Origin: Persicaria tinctoria
Lineage: Eukaryota > Streptophyta > Magnoliopsida > Caryophyllales > Polygonaceae
Direction: 5' to 3'
Length of the DNA stretch: 64,000 bases
NCBI GenBank assembly: GCA_037127255.1
Contig: JBANSL010000012.1
Coordinates: 35,765,115 to 35,829,114 of the forward strand
Both the position numbers and the translations under genes were made by a program. The first letter of the stretch is position 1; the number at the start of each line of letters is the position of its first letter. This document shows, in pieces, positions 44,563 to 57,138 of this stretch. The notes beneath the pieces are model-generated. The model was given only the letters and a program-made list of their open reading frames with translations. It was not told where the DNA came from and searched no databases.

Positions 44563-45682
44563 CTTGCCCATTGCCTCACATTCTTCCTCTAATGTTTCGT
44601 CAGCTAGGTTGTAGAAGATACCCCACGTTCTCGACAGTCCGGGGTTGTAAAAGATATCGAAAATCATGGCATCTATACACTTTTTCATTTCGTTTTATGT
44701 ACGCTAATATTGCTCTCATAATGTTATGTCATTCTATATGCCTTACCATCTAGTAGCGCCTTAGGTGATGATCTATTCCCGCAGAGGTATGATTTAAACG
44801 ATCGCATGCTCAAATTGCCTCTCATGCGGTCACTCTTGTCATAGGTTGTGATAGCCTTGCTTTACCCTCTTTGCATGATCTTTTGGCTGTCTAGGCGTGT
44901 TAATATTGCTAGTTCAACTAGAATGCTATGCCTCCACAAAGCTGTCTCATGCTAAGTATGACTATTTTCATGCTTATGTGTTATCATCTGAACTGTTGTT
45001 CTTATCACATTATGCCTTCCGACACTTATCTGGACCAATTTATACTTTTGTGAGATGTGTGTAAACAAGCAGTTGAGTGCCCCATTGCATGTTATACCGT
45101 ACGACATGGTAGATGCACACATACATGAACTGTGATTTTGGTGACAAATTGTTCCCCAATGACTACCTTGTATTGCGCTTTTTCCTTAAATATATATTAC
45201 TAATATCCTGAAGGACTTACTTTCCCCATAGCTCTTTGTGTGATGACATCCCACGCTTACCCTATCATTATGAGAAGCCATTGCTATAACATGTGATTAT
45301 TGTACCGTTTTTATATGACTTGCCCATGTGTACATGTTACGAGTAATTTACCCTACCTGTAATGCTCTGTAATGTTTACTAGATTCTGCATAAGCTATGT
45401 ACCGCATCAATCTATTATTGCATTCGTATATACATATTTCTTATACATACCGAGCTTGTTTGATGGGGGAAATGAAAAGTTTCTAGCTAGTCTCTTATGC
45501 CCCATGCAGAACCCGATCATGTTTTTGGTTGCCCCCCATTTGTTAACATCTTTCATTTAGATAAGTCCATGATAGTGCCCAATGAGGTGACTACAAGGTA
45601 TCCTTAATTGCAAAGTTTTTCATGTTTAGTGTTCATTCAAATTTTGGTCGGGAACAAGAATTTGATTTGCTTTTAAGGGCTA
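44563..45682. other. Internal region of outer complex, unassigned
   Basis: Low coding potential; short AT-rich frames without motifs. It begins with the cttgc target duplication. It may be outer-element 3' sequence or another degraded insertion. Confidence 0.4.
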
Positions 45683-48656
45683 TAACAATGTCTGAATGAG
45701 TCTTAAGGGAAGAAGATAATAAGCTGTCAAGTCTATGACGTTAACCAAAGGCGCTTCTTGGGAGACAACCCATGATTTCTTTTCTAGTTTGCAAGTTTTT
45801 CAATTCCTACTTAGGTATTTAGTCTTTCAAATTCAATAAAATGATGGAGTGCCATTTAGATATGTGTTTTTGGAGAAGTCTTGAGTTAATCATGAAATTT
45901 GCTTGAATGAATGACGGAATGACGTTTTGTAGATCACGGCGCTCGCCGTCCCATCCACGGCGTCCGCCGCCACTGTCACAGACACGTTGCAACATTTTGG
46001 TAACATTTGAAGGAAGTATTTTCTATCCTTTTATTATTTTTCGCTTTTTAGGTTAGTTTATATTTTTATCTTATTTAGTATTAGATATATTTCTATCATT
46101 TATTTTAGGAGTAGATTTTATTTTATCTATCTTTAGGATTATATTTCTTTTTATTTTAGGTTAGTTTTATTTATCTTCTATCTATTCTATCTATCTTAGG
46201 TTAGATTGTTCTATCTTAGGATTAGTTTCTAATTATCTTAGGACTAGATTTTATCTTTTTATTTATTTTATTTTATTTTATTATTTCTATCTATTTTTAA
46301 TATTTCTGTTTCTTTTTGATAGGTGATCCTTTCCCTTCCAATTAACCACATATCCTAATTCCCAAATTTGATCATTCAAAGCCTTTGTCTCCAAGCCACA
46401 CAAGAACCCTAATTTCTCCACTTGAATCTAAATTCCAAAACATAAGCCTTGAGTTTCAATTAAAAGCCTTTCTTTTGCCCATCCATCATCCACATCCATC
46501 AATACCCTTCATCCATCAAATTCGATTCTTTTCATACCATCACCATCCCAACCACAAAAGAAAGACTTGAAAACCAAGTTCTGATCTTCAAAAAGCAATT
46601 TGGAAGGAGTTTGGACGTCGGAACATCAACGTTGCAACTGGGATTCACAGTTTGGTATAGATGGCGCTCGCCGTCCCATGACCGGCGCCCACCGCCCCAT
46701 ACCCGGCGTCCACTGCCACCTCAGTGCTCCAAATTTTGTTATCCGATAATGGAAACCACCATTACCATGATCAAGTAGGTTTCTTTTTCCCCCACTTGTG
46801 ATTTTATTTTAAATTTTGTTGTCTTTATTTGATTTTCATTTAAGGATGATGAAAAGTTTAAGTGTGGGGGAGGAGATAGTGAGTTAGGTCATATAGTGCG
46901 TTAGACCATATTTAAATTCAGTTTCATGTTTATTGTTCCATTATCTTATTGCATTAGAAAAAGAAAAAAAAATGAAAATTGTCAAAAACCCAAAAATATC
47001 ATGCATTGCATAAATATGTGTTATTCAACTACTCATCTTGCAATGTTTGTCCTCTATTATGTATTTTGGCATTATCATATAAATTCCATAACATGTTTGG
47101 GTTGTTTAGCCTTGTCCTATAAAATTTGGTTTTCATATGAAACATGTTAGGTGGATTTAACTGAGCAAGTATGATTTAAGTTCCTAGGCATGATTGAAAT
47201 CCAACAAATATTTGTCCTATAGAGATATCTTTGGCCTTACAGGGATCACATCTATATTCCTTCTTATTTTGTTGTGTGATTTACTCATCTTATGCAATTA
47301 CCTCTTAGTATTGATATGGTTATCTAATTTTTAGACCTATTATATACATTGTTCATTGCTTATAAGTTTCAAATGATAGAGGCACCTTTTAGCCACATTT
47401 TATCCATATCCACCCTACATCACGTCTTTGCTTGAAGCGAATTTGAGCCTTTAGCCTTTTTCTTTGATGCTCCACAAAATTCATGTTTCCTAGCCTATGA
47501 TAAGCCTGACCCATTCGGGAATTAGGATTTTTGAGTTGGTTATGGATGTTATTTTTAGTTGAGAGAGAAAAGCTATCATTTGTGCTTATGTTGAGAGGCT
47601 TTGAGAGAGATGTAATGTTATGTGCTTATTTTCCTCATATTATATTTCATGCATTTTAACTCAAAGAAAAAAAAGAATCAAAAGCTTGAACCTAGGGAAG
47701 ATAAATTTCACCTTGGGACAAAAGTAAGCTAGAAAAAAAAGCAATTGAAAAAAAAATGCCAAAAAAAAAGAGAAAAAAAATGGCATTCGAAAAAACAAAA
47801 GAAAAAAAATGGAATAAGAGCCTTGTCATTTATTGCATATGAGAGTTGTATATATGTTTGGTTGGAAGTTTGATATTGAGAGTTGTCATCTTTTGAGTAT
47901 TTTGAGAGTCGTATGTATTTTGAGAGATGATACTTATGTTGTGAGAGCTCATTGTTATGTATTGGAGTTTTTGTTATTGGAATGGTTTGCAAAATATGGA
48001 GGTTGAGGAGTTGTTCTGGTTGTTTGTTAACCCTTTTTCTTGGATTTTTAGCACCACAAACCTATATGTTTCTCATGCCTTATGTTCCTACCAAAAGCTT
48101 CATTACAACCCCACCGAATGGTACTTGTTTGAAGATTTCCATTAAGCGAAAGTCCTCTTGATGTTGCTAATTTGCTTTGACGTATTTGGTGGAGAATTTG
48201 TGATATAAATATCAATGCTTATGTAGATTTTTGTATATTGAATGAGTTAAGAGTTGTTCTTTAAAGCCTAAACACATGAGAGCGAGAGAAACACATTTAT
48301 CCCTGTGAGGTTGGATGGATAGGCATGCGAGCTACTTGGTCATTTATATACATGCTATGATGTTTATCTACCTTGTTCATGTTTGCACACAATTGAGATG
48401 TTGCTTTTGATGAGGCGAATGCATGATGAATATGTTTGTGGGATGTTTGGTTATTGCTATGTTTTTCATTGCTTGAGGATAAACAAAGGCTTCAGTGTGG
48501 GGGATCGAGTTAGAGTTATGACAATTTGTTTGCTTCTTTCATGTTTAAAATTTTTTATGTTGTATAAATTTTTTTGTTTAGACATGAAGAAGTTTCCATC
48601 TCTATGATCTAATATAGTTCGCTAGGGGACTAGCGAAGCTTAAGTGTGAGGGGGTT
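45683..48656 (+). repeat. 3' internal region of outer Athila/Tat-like element
   Basis: Begins with caaaggcgcttcttggga, the conserved 3' internal phrase. It then holds two islands of ggcgctcgccgtcccat words (45938-45983, 46660-46725), a T-rich degenerate stretch, a first purine tract aagtgtgggggagg at about 46859, an A-rich stretch (47640-47815), a segment at 48240-48310 collinear with 36720-36790 of the other element (cctaaacacatgag), and a second purine tract at 48641-48656. No coding frame is convincing. Confidence 0.6.
46018..46320 (+). repeat. Low-complexity (A)TCTTAGGATTAG-like stretch
   Basis: About 300 bp of T-rich sequence with repeated ttaggttag, cttaggattag and tatctat words at irregular spacing; degenerate minisatellite-like. 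Confidence 0.65.
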
Positions 48657-50057
48657 TGATAATGCATATTTTATATGGTCATTTATAGGTGGTCTTAGGT
48701 GCATTAAGTATTCGTATTGTATGTTTAATAAGTTTATTCATATTCTTGGTCATTTGGTATTCGAATTTCGGAATCTAAGGTTTCTAGTTTTCATTTGTAG
48801 GTTATAAGATCCGGCCTCGAAAGGTGGAGAAAGAATGAAGCAAATGGACAAAGAAGAGCAAAGGAACAAGAGCAAAAATAGCATGGAGAAATCCCATCTT
48901 TAAAGTTCTGAGAAGTTAGAATTAGCTTCTGAGGTCTTCATGAGAATCGTATTTCTGGGAAAAACCTTTCCAACGCATATTCATATGCGTCAATTGGACA
49001 AAAGATGAATCCGGAAAGTGCTTTACAAGTTCAGTACGCCGAAGATGTCAGCACTGTACGGACGGTGCCCGTCGCCATTTCCACGGCGCCCACCATCTCG
49101 TCAGATCCGGAGTTGTGATACGAGGCCCAAGTCTATCTTTATGGGAACTCTTATCTATCTTTCCTAGGGTTTTCGGCCGACGAAAGGAGGCATGTATTAG
49201 ACATATTTCAGCAACTTTCATTCATAAAATTTATTCATCCTATTCCCCATAAACTCATTACAATGAGAGGATTTAAGTTTAGGGATTCAAGGTACATTAC
49301 TGCCTAGAATTCTTGTGGGTTTGCTATTATTCAAGACTTGGTTGATTGATTGTGAGACTTGATTTCTATATTACTCATGAGTTTATTTATCATCTTGTTC
49401 TTCATTGTTTATATTTGTGATTCTTTCTATGACCGCGCATCTAGTTACAATTCGCATCTATACTATGAATCCATTGTTGTGTTCTTGATAACAAACAAAG
49501 GTATTGAAGTAGTGATATTTCCTTGTCTTTATAGTGGATGATAACAATTGATTTATATCGTTAGATGTTGATTATGCCGATTTAGGGTTGTTCGAATTGT
49601 GTCTTAATTGCATTGAATCGATATGTCAATTGGTCTAAGCATTTGAGTTCTTAATGCTATTCTTTAGTGATATTGAATAATGTGATTGTATCCCTGCGGA
49701 TCCTTCAACTTTAGTCAAGTACTCAAGTCAAAATAGGTTTAGAAATAATATTGCAATCATCTCAATGATCAAGTAAATCAAACAATGTTGTGAATTGTAG
49801 GCAAACCACACTCTTATCTTTTATCTTCTCTTTGTTCCCATTCATATCTTTATCTTAGTTTAGTTGCATTATTTATCTTCATTCATATTCATAGTCCATT
49901 GTTAGTTTCATAATTGATAGATACACATTGCATTGAAATACTTGTTTCTTCTTGGGTTCGACCCCTTACATATCCGCTATACTAGGTTGCTAGTTAGTTT
50001 ATTAGTTTTGGTTATTTCTTTGGCGAGGTGAAATCTAACGACGTTTACCTTCCGTCA
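48657..50057 (+). repeat. 3' LTR of outer element
   Basis: Complete LTR of 1401 bp: starts tgataatgcat after the polypurine tract and ends ccttccgtca. The word island (49053-49103) reads acggacggtgcccgtcgcc..ccacggcgcccacc. Short frames inside are LTR text. Confidence 0.85.
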
Positions 50058-50320
50058 CTGCCCATTAATGCAAAGACATCAATCTATTCTCCTGAGTCAT
50101 ATGATCAAAGAATACCATAGTCTAAGAGCTTTTAGGGTATCCTGAAGTAGAAGGGGGATATATACAAATAAAAAAAGTTCCTTAACAGATTAAGTTTCTA
50201 AAGCCACTAAATGCAGGATGTGGTTTCTTGTTCAGTCTGATTCTGTCACTTGTTTTCTACACTCTAAACAAAAGACATAAAGGCTCCTTTCATGAAAAAA
50301 TAATTTTAACAACAAATTAC
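50058..50320. other. Probable intron flank to the right of outer element
   Basis: Begins with ctgcc, the near-match of the left flank ccgcc. No repeat structure; possibly intron of the candidate minus-strand gene. Confidence 0.4.
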
Positions 50321-50803
50321 CTTCCTTCCTCATTTTCCATATTCTCATTCCTATCAGATTTATATTCTTGATCTTTGCCCAGCTCCAATGTAGTAGGCTT
50401 TCCCTGTTGTGGCTAGAAATGCCCAAGAAACTTGCATGTTACATTCACTAGGAGGAATTTAAATGCAGTGCAGCTGTAATGAAAGAAAGATATAAAACCA
50501 AAGCAAGAGAAGTGCAAACAAATTTGCATAACAAAACAAAAAATTAGATTATATATATTTGAGATAACAATCAACAAGAACTAGTCAGCTCTCTTCAACT
50601 ACAGAAAAAAAAATATTGGATACAAATCTTCATTCTTTTATCGCATATAAGACCCTACTTTAAAGTCATTAGTATCTACCTTATCTCCAAAGTCTAAACA
50701 TTAGTTAGAGATTAAAAAGGGGGAGAGGGAAATAATAACTTGCACTTACCTGTGCCAAAACCAATGTTTGAATTTCAGGATGAGATCCAGAATTAGCATA
50801 GCC
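50321..50803 (-). CDS. Two further candidate exons of the unidentified gene
   Basis: Exon 50803-50750 (54 nt, phase 0 to 0) lies between an aagctag acceptor and a strong cag|gtaagt donor and reads GYANSGSHPEIQTLVLAQ. Exon 50412-50321 (92 nt) lies between tttctag and aag|gtaatt and reads PQQGKPTTLELGKDQE, then an acidic stretch ending ENEEGR. Joined, they give an uninterrupted hydrophilic segment, which argues for genuine exons. The last exon ends in phase 2, which does not match the 27763-27611 exon. Family not recognised. Confidence 0.4.
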
Positions 50804-52265
50804 CTAGCTTCATCATTCAGAACAGAAGTGTTCGGAGTAAGAAACCTATCAAGTTTCTTAAACTGATTAGCATAATGGACTGTACATATTTTCTCAAATA
50901 TTAATATAAGAAAAATCAATTTAAACCTATCAAGAAGGAGAGGGAAATAATGGATTGTACATATTTGAATGTTGAAAGAAAATGAAATTGAATAAGTATC
51001 CCTGAAACCCCAAATGAAAGGGTTATTATGTTTTCAAGTGTTACTGTGTTAGTACATCAGATAATGAATACTTATGCTAAAATCAATCTGAACATTTTGT
51101 TAAATAAATAAATCTTAGTAAATTATTATTCCTTGATGCCTATATAGTAACCCTAAATTATCTTGCACACCTAGCTACACAAATTCGCTCTTAAAGTGTA
51201 GACACTAGCCACACTCCCACTGTTTCTAATTCACCAAGTCCTATACTCCTATAGTCCTATCTAAATCCCCAAAAATCAAATGTTAGATTAATATTTTTTC
51301 CAAACACTAAAGCCGTAAAAATAAAGCACCTTTTCACATAAACATAAGAAGCAGAACCTGTAAAATGTAAAAACAACACTAACCTTCACAAACAGAGCAC
51401 TATCAAGTACTGGCCAACTCTAATACTTTAGAAGCTGCAATTCATATGCTCGGGATATCGGGACTGTTACTTTGGAGCATAATAATCCCTTTCAATCATT
51501 TTTTTTCTCTTCTGTTCAGCACAAGTTGTTCTTCAACAATGAATCAAAACCAAATAACAAAAACCCTAAATAACAAACATTGAAAATGAAAGGGGGGAAA
51601 TGTACCCTAAAATGAAGAGAACTTGCTTTTCAGTATGAAATACCTAAAATCAAAGAACACCTGATGTTAAGGATAAAGACCCTAAATTAATTTGATCATC
51701 TAAATTATAGAGTACTTCAAACCCTAAAGACAACCTATATCAAAACTGAAAAAACAATTTTAGCTAGCTACAACGAATCAAAATCAATTAGTAGAAACCC
51801 TAAATCAAAAATCTTAAAAATTGGAGGGGGGGGGGGGGGGTAGAATATCGTACCAATGGCAGAGAGGCGGTGAGAGAGACGAAGTAGGGAAGACTGGTGA
51901 GATTTCAAGTGCTACAGTAGGGATTTCGACAGCTTGAGGGATTTCGACAGCCTATCTTAGGTTCGACAGTCAACGATAGAGTTCAGGCTCGGGTTTAATA
52001 CCTAGAGAGATGAGAATGAGAACGAAGATAGACTTGGGTTCGACAACCGGAGGGAATTCGCCGGGTTCGACAGCGCGCTTGAGGGATTTCGCCAGGATTT
52101 ACAACCTAAGGGAAAAGCAAGGCGACGAGAGGTGCTCTCCCTGGTAGCGGATTGAGGATGGCGACGCTCACTCCAAAGGGAGATAGTGAGGGTTAATAAG
52201 ATGACAACTCCACGCAACTTCCAGGATTTGGCCGCTGGAGAGAGGAGAATAAGGGCGGAGTTGGG
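50804..52265. other. Unassigned, probably 5' part or intron of candidate gene
   Basis: AT-rich; aaaccctaaa phrases recur (51560-51800), plus a 17-G run at about 51825-51841. From 51850 to 52260 the sequence becomes GC-richer with repeated ttcgacag / gggatttcg phrases, compatible with a transcribed leader or a MITE. No start codon is assigned. Confidence 0.35.
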
Positions 52266-52919
52266 ATTCGGCTGTCGGAGAGTAGAGGTTTGTAGCTTCC
52301 ACCAGGAGAAAGTGGAGGAGGGGTCGGTTTAATGATGAATGAAGATGGAAGAATGAAGAAAAAAGGACCTTCTAAAATTATATACATATTTGTTTGAGCG
52401 GGTGTTTAAAATGAATTCAGGTTACGTTCCCCGCCTTCTAATTTTAATTTAAAACACATATTTAACATTTGTCAAATAAATGGGACAATGTCTATTCTTT
52501 TACTTACATCACAAATTTAGAAACCGATGTTAAAAAAAACTTTTTAACATGGTAGGTTTTTCTGACTGACGTTTGTAGCTTCCACCAAGAGAGTAGAGGA
52601 GGAGTCGGTTTACATCCCATTTATTCGGCTCTCGGAGAGTAGAGGTTTGTAGCTTCCACTAGGAGAAAGTGGAGGAGGGTCGGTTTAATGAAGAATGAAG
52701 AAAAAAGGACCTTCTAAAATTATATACATATTTGTTTGAGCGGGTGTTCAAAATGAATTCAGGTTACGTTCCCCGCCTTCTAATTTTAATTTAAAACACA
52801 TATTTAAAATCTTTCAAATAAATGGGACAATGTCTATTCTTTTACTTACATCACAAATTTAGAAACCGATGTTAAAAAAAACTTTTTAACATGGCAGGTT
52901 TTTCTGATTGATGTTAATG
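52266..52919 (+). repeat. Direct duplication of about 300 bp plus partial third copy
   Basis: 52266-52572 and 52623-52919 are about 95 percent alike by eye (attcggctSTcggagag...aaccgatgttaaaaaaaac). The 50 bp between is a partial copy (gtttgtagcttccaccaagag). The repeated unit carries gttccccgcc and taacatcggttt-like text often seen inside CACTA-type non-autonomous elements. Confidence 0.85.
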
Positions 52920-52937
52920 AACTGACGTTAACTTAGA

Positions 52938-52951
52938 GAATTCTAGTAGTG
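52938..52951. mobile_element. CACTA-type terminus
   Basis: gaattctagtagtg is the complement of CACTACTAGAATTC, a common plant CACTA end. It follows the duplicated unit, suggesting that 52266-52951 is the end of a CACTA-derived element whose left terminus I could not find. Confidence 0.5.
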
Positions 52952-53395
52952 CAGTAGTTGTTTAATTACAAGCAAAATAATCACCCACCATAGTTTCATT
53001 AGTTTAAAATCTCTTTTGCAAGTGCACTTCCATTTTGACAGTTTTGAATGGATAGATCTTGTGAATTGTAAGGTGTGTTGGGTTAGCCTTCCATTTTGAC
53101 CATTTGTTTTAACCCTTGTTTCTAATTATTTTTCTATTATAAAGCCTTAATGACTTTACATCCATTTTATGTTGATCCATTTCTATTTGGTTTCATTATG
53201 CAGAAGAGTGTGTTCCTTGTGCTTTAATGACTTTACATCCATTCTTTATATTTTTGTGAGAGTTTCTATTTAGTAGCATAAACTTGCATTGATATCTAAT
53301 TGCAAAAAAAAAAAAAAACCTTCGGTTGGTGTAACCTTCATTTGTTTATTTATTTTTCAGTTTAGAGCACAAGAGGCATACGCATTCAATTTCAA
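52952..53395. other. AT-rich intergenic sequence
   Basis: No feature recognised; gctttaatgactttacatccatt is partly duplicated at about 53148 and 53222. Confidence 0.4.
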
Positions 53396-55790
53396 ATCAT
53401 GGATGGTTCACTTGAAAATACAAAGATGTCACTTGATGGAATTGTTGAATTAATCCAACTCATTATCTTCTTTAATGGGTAATTGTTTCTCTTATTTTCC
53501 CTTATTGTATAGCTAAATTATGTCAATATTAACTTACCATTTAGAGTGGTTTCCACCTTAATTATCTACAATCTACATATTGATTTGTATGGTTTATGAT
53601 ATAGGACATTCAACTACACATAACGTGTAGAAGATGGGGAAGGTGTGGAAGTCGTTGAAACAACATCTCATGTCAAAAAAGGTTCTAGAAAGAGAAAAAG
53701 GTTTGGAATCATTTCACAATCGCAATCGAGAAGGAAACTGTGACTGGATTAGTGTATGCAACTTGTAACTATTGCAAGGTGGCCAAGTATGATTTTAATT
53801 CTTATTTTGGTACTTCTATTTTGTCTAGACATTTGAACAGTTGTGCTGAGTATAAGAAAGCTAATCTTGAAGGTTTAAATATTGGAAAAGAACTTGATCA
53901 AAAAGTGTTTCGTAGATTGCTTTATGGGGCTATTATGAGGCATGGATATAGGTTTTCAAGCACCTAAATGACAACTTTGAATCAATTTCGAGAAATACCA
54001 TAAAGAAGGCTTGGAAATGCATATGGGTTTAAAAGAAAAAATTACGAATGTTTTAAAAGGGCTTCCTGGTAGGATATGCTTGACTTGTGATATGTGGATT
54101 GATTGCAATTCGCGAGCTTATTTATATGTGACGACCCATTACATTGATCATAGTTGCAAAACTGAATTGCAAGGTATTAGTTTTCAATATTGTCCTCCTC
54201 CTCAATGTGGTTATGAATTATCTGTTGAAATGTCTAATGTTCTTTTTGATTGGGGAATTGAAGGAAATATATTTTCTATAATGGCTGATAATGCAAGCAA
54301 TATGTATAGGATGATATCTAACTTCAAAGAAGTGGAACTTAAGAACTTCGTTTGTAAGGGAAAGTATGTTCGTGTGCGTTGTTGTGTTCATGTGCTGAAT
54401 TTGATAGTTCAAGATGGATTGAAGCCAATTAAAGACTTAATATCAAAAGTTAGAAAAGGCATAAAGTATATTGATGGTTCAAAAGCAAGATAGCAGAAGT
54501 TTATTGATTTATTTAAGAATTATGGGATTTCTTGTACTTGTAAATTATTGATTGATGTACCTACAAGGTGGAATTCAGCATATATCATGCTTAAGAGGGC
54601 AGTGAAATATTGTCCTCTTTTGCATCAATATTTTGGGGACATGGATAGTGTTTCCTCTAAATATCTTCTTGGGTATGATGAGTGAGACAAAATTGAGAAG
54701 ATTTGCGAGTTGTTGGAACCTTTTTATGAAATAACTAATTTGTTTTCAGGAAGTGATTACCCAACTGCAAATTTGAATTATCCAGAAGCATTTGCAATAC
54801 AATGTCATTTACAAATAGCAATTGAAAAAGATGATGTTGATATAAATGCTGCAGCTTGTGCAATCATGGAAAAGTTGCAAATATTGGAAAGAGTTTGTTT
54901 TGGTGCTTGCATTAGTAATGGTTTTTTTTTATCAAATATAGAAGTTGAAGTGTGTGAAGTTTGCTTTAATTAAAGCATATGGAATGGTGGAAGGGGAAGA
55001 AATATGGAAGAAAGTGCAATCAAGTTTGATGTAAATTTTTTAGGAATATCATAATTCAGTTGGAGGCTTAAGGAGTTCAGTTGGAGGCTTAAGGAGTTCA
55101 GTTGTTGGAGTTGTGCGTTCAGCAAGTGCTGGGAGTTCAATTGAAGTTGGGAGTTCAGCAAAAACTGGAAGCTCTAAAAGTAAAAAAAATAATTCATTTT
55201 GAGGTATTTAAGCCTTTTCATTTATATTATATATTTTTATTTGTACCTGTTTAAATGCAAACTTTTGAGTTTCTTGGTTTTACATCATGTAGGAATTTGC
55301 AAATTATGAAACATGTGATTCGGAAAACAGTGAGTTGGATAATTATTTGGATGAAAAGTGCAAAGATATCTCAGAAGAGCTTGATGTTCTTAGTTAATAG
55401 AAAGAAAATTCTACTCGTTTCCCAGTTCACTGTGTCATTGCTAGAGATATATTAGTTGTTCCAATTACTTCAATTGCTTCTGAGACAACATTTAACATGA
55501 GAGGTAGAATTTTGAGCAAATAGAGAAGTTCTCGTTTGTCATAAAATGTTAATGCACTAGTATCACAAAGAATTGGCTAACCGGATATGATTGTAAGTTG
55601 TTAAAACATAATATATTTTGTTATATTATTTATTATTATCATTATTATGAATTTAGTTTAGTATATTTACTAAAAATATAAAAATTTATGGTCAAATTTC
55701 ATTTTGAAAGGCAATTCTATGCAATTGTCTTCAAATGACTTGGGTGTCGAAGAAGTTTAGTAAGTATTTATTTTGTTTGAAAGTTATATT
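53396..55790 (+). pseudogene. Second hAT transposase relic
   Basis: Pieces in order on the plus strand: possible first exon (53399-53479); BED zinc finger CNYCKVAKYDF...LSRHLNSC (53755-53850); LKGLPGRICLTCDMWID, MADNASN, CCVHVLNLIVQDGLKPI (54011-54493); RW-type segment PTRWNSAY near 54560; LLEPFYEITNLFSGSDYPT (54705-54770); dimerisation region RDILVVPITSIASETTFNMRGRIL (55440-55520); short last exon ending NDLGVEEV at about 55760. Many stops and frameshifts. It belongs to a different hAT lineage from the element at 38680. Terminal repeats were not identified. Confidence 0.85.
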
Positions 55791-56677
55791 TTATTGACGT
55801 TTGATTAATTCATATTTTTAGCATGGTTTTATATATAGTATTATTAGAACTTTTTGACTTGATGAGTGTTGCTACATGATTTGATTTTTTCTTTTGTTGA
55901 GTTGATTGCCTTTGACATGTTCCAATAGGTTTTTGAAGGTCTCTTTTGGCATATGAAGTTTTAACTTTTTTTTGAAGGTTGCTTTTCATATATAAAGGAC
56001 TAACAACATTTATTCAGGGTTTTGTTGATTTTTTTGACAATGAGTCGTCTATGATTGCTTCAGGTGAGTGGTAACTATTTTTGTATATGAACACCTTTTT
56101 CAAAAATTTGCTTATAGATACATGTCTTGCATAGTTGCATTCTTGCAACTCCACTAGTGTACATTGGTTGTTCTTAAGAGGTGTAAATGCTCTTGCTTAT
56201 TGTCTATTCCTCTCCCAATCACCTATTTTGGGTTGCTTTTGTTCGGGTTTGGTTTGTTCAAGAGTAGCAGCAGTACGCAGACAAGATAACTTGGTTTAGT
56301 GATGTGAATTCTAGTTCTAAACTTGCCATTGGGCCTCTGAAATCTCTATATGGACATACACTTTTGAACTCACATGTTAATTTGTAATTATGTACTCATG
56401 TTATTCCCTATTTATTTATATTATGGTTATGCTACAAAATCTTTCATGTGTGAAATTGAGTTACAAATGTGAAGTATTTCAATGGGTAAAGCAGATGATT
56501 AGTAGAGTTGTTGTGATTTGTGATTGATTTTGATGGACTGATTAGCAGCCTAAGGCAATACAAATATGTGGAATTAAGAGAAAAATTCTACAATCAAATT
56601 ACATAAATTTGGCAAATAAAATAAAATAGATAATTAATCACGTATCTTAATATATCTTATTTAATTTGTGATAATAT
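55791..56677. other. AT-rich intergenic sequence
   Basis: No gene or repeat boundary recognised between the hAT relic and the CACTA-like element. Confidence 0.4.
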
Positions 56678-57138
56678 TATTACTACAAAAAATAATTAAT
56701 TTATCTTCGGCAAAAAGCCGTAGCGAAAGGCTGTCCAGGCGTGGCAAAAGGCCATTAGCTTCGGCGTTGCTATAGGAAATGGGGGGGTTGCGAATTTTGG
56801 GGTCGCAAAAGTTGGTAGCTTCGGCAAGTAGCCGTAGCAAAGTTATTTGCTACGGCTAAGCGACGGCAAAATGACCCCTACTAAAAGAGACGAAACATTT
56901 GCTACGGCAGCTTGCCCGTAGCTAAAGTAGGGGTGGGAAATTAAAAAAAAAATTGTTTTTAGCCCGGATTCTTCAGACCCGGGCTAAAAAGTCCAATATT
57001 TTTTTTAAAAAAAATAAATTAATACACAATTCACTATATAATAAAATTCCATTAATTATACAAAATTTACATACAAAGTAAAATGTCAAAAAACTACATA
57101 ATTTATATACAATAAATATACATAATTATAAAATTTAC

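Larger units (their letters stand above)
28078..50057 (+). mobile_element. Outer Athila/Tat-like LTR retrotransposon, heavily nested, about 22 kb
   Basis: The left LTR (28078-29265, truncated) and right LTR (48657-50057) are clearly the same family. They are flanked by ccgcc (28073-28077) and ctgcc (50058-50062), a 5-bp duplication differing by one CpG-type change. A polypurine tract (aagtgtgagggggtt) precedes the right LTR. Internal DNA is largely other elements; the only parts assigned to the outer element are 45683-48656 and perhaps a minus-strand piece at 34470-34690, so it has suffered rearrangement as well as insertion. Confidence 0.6.
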
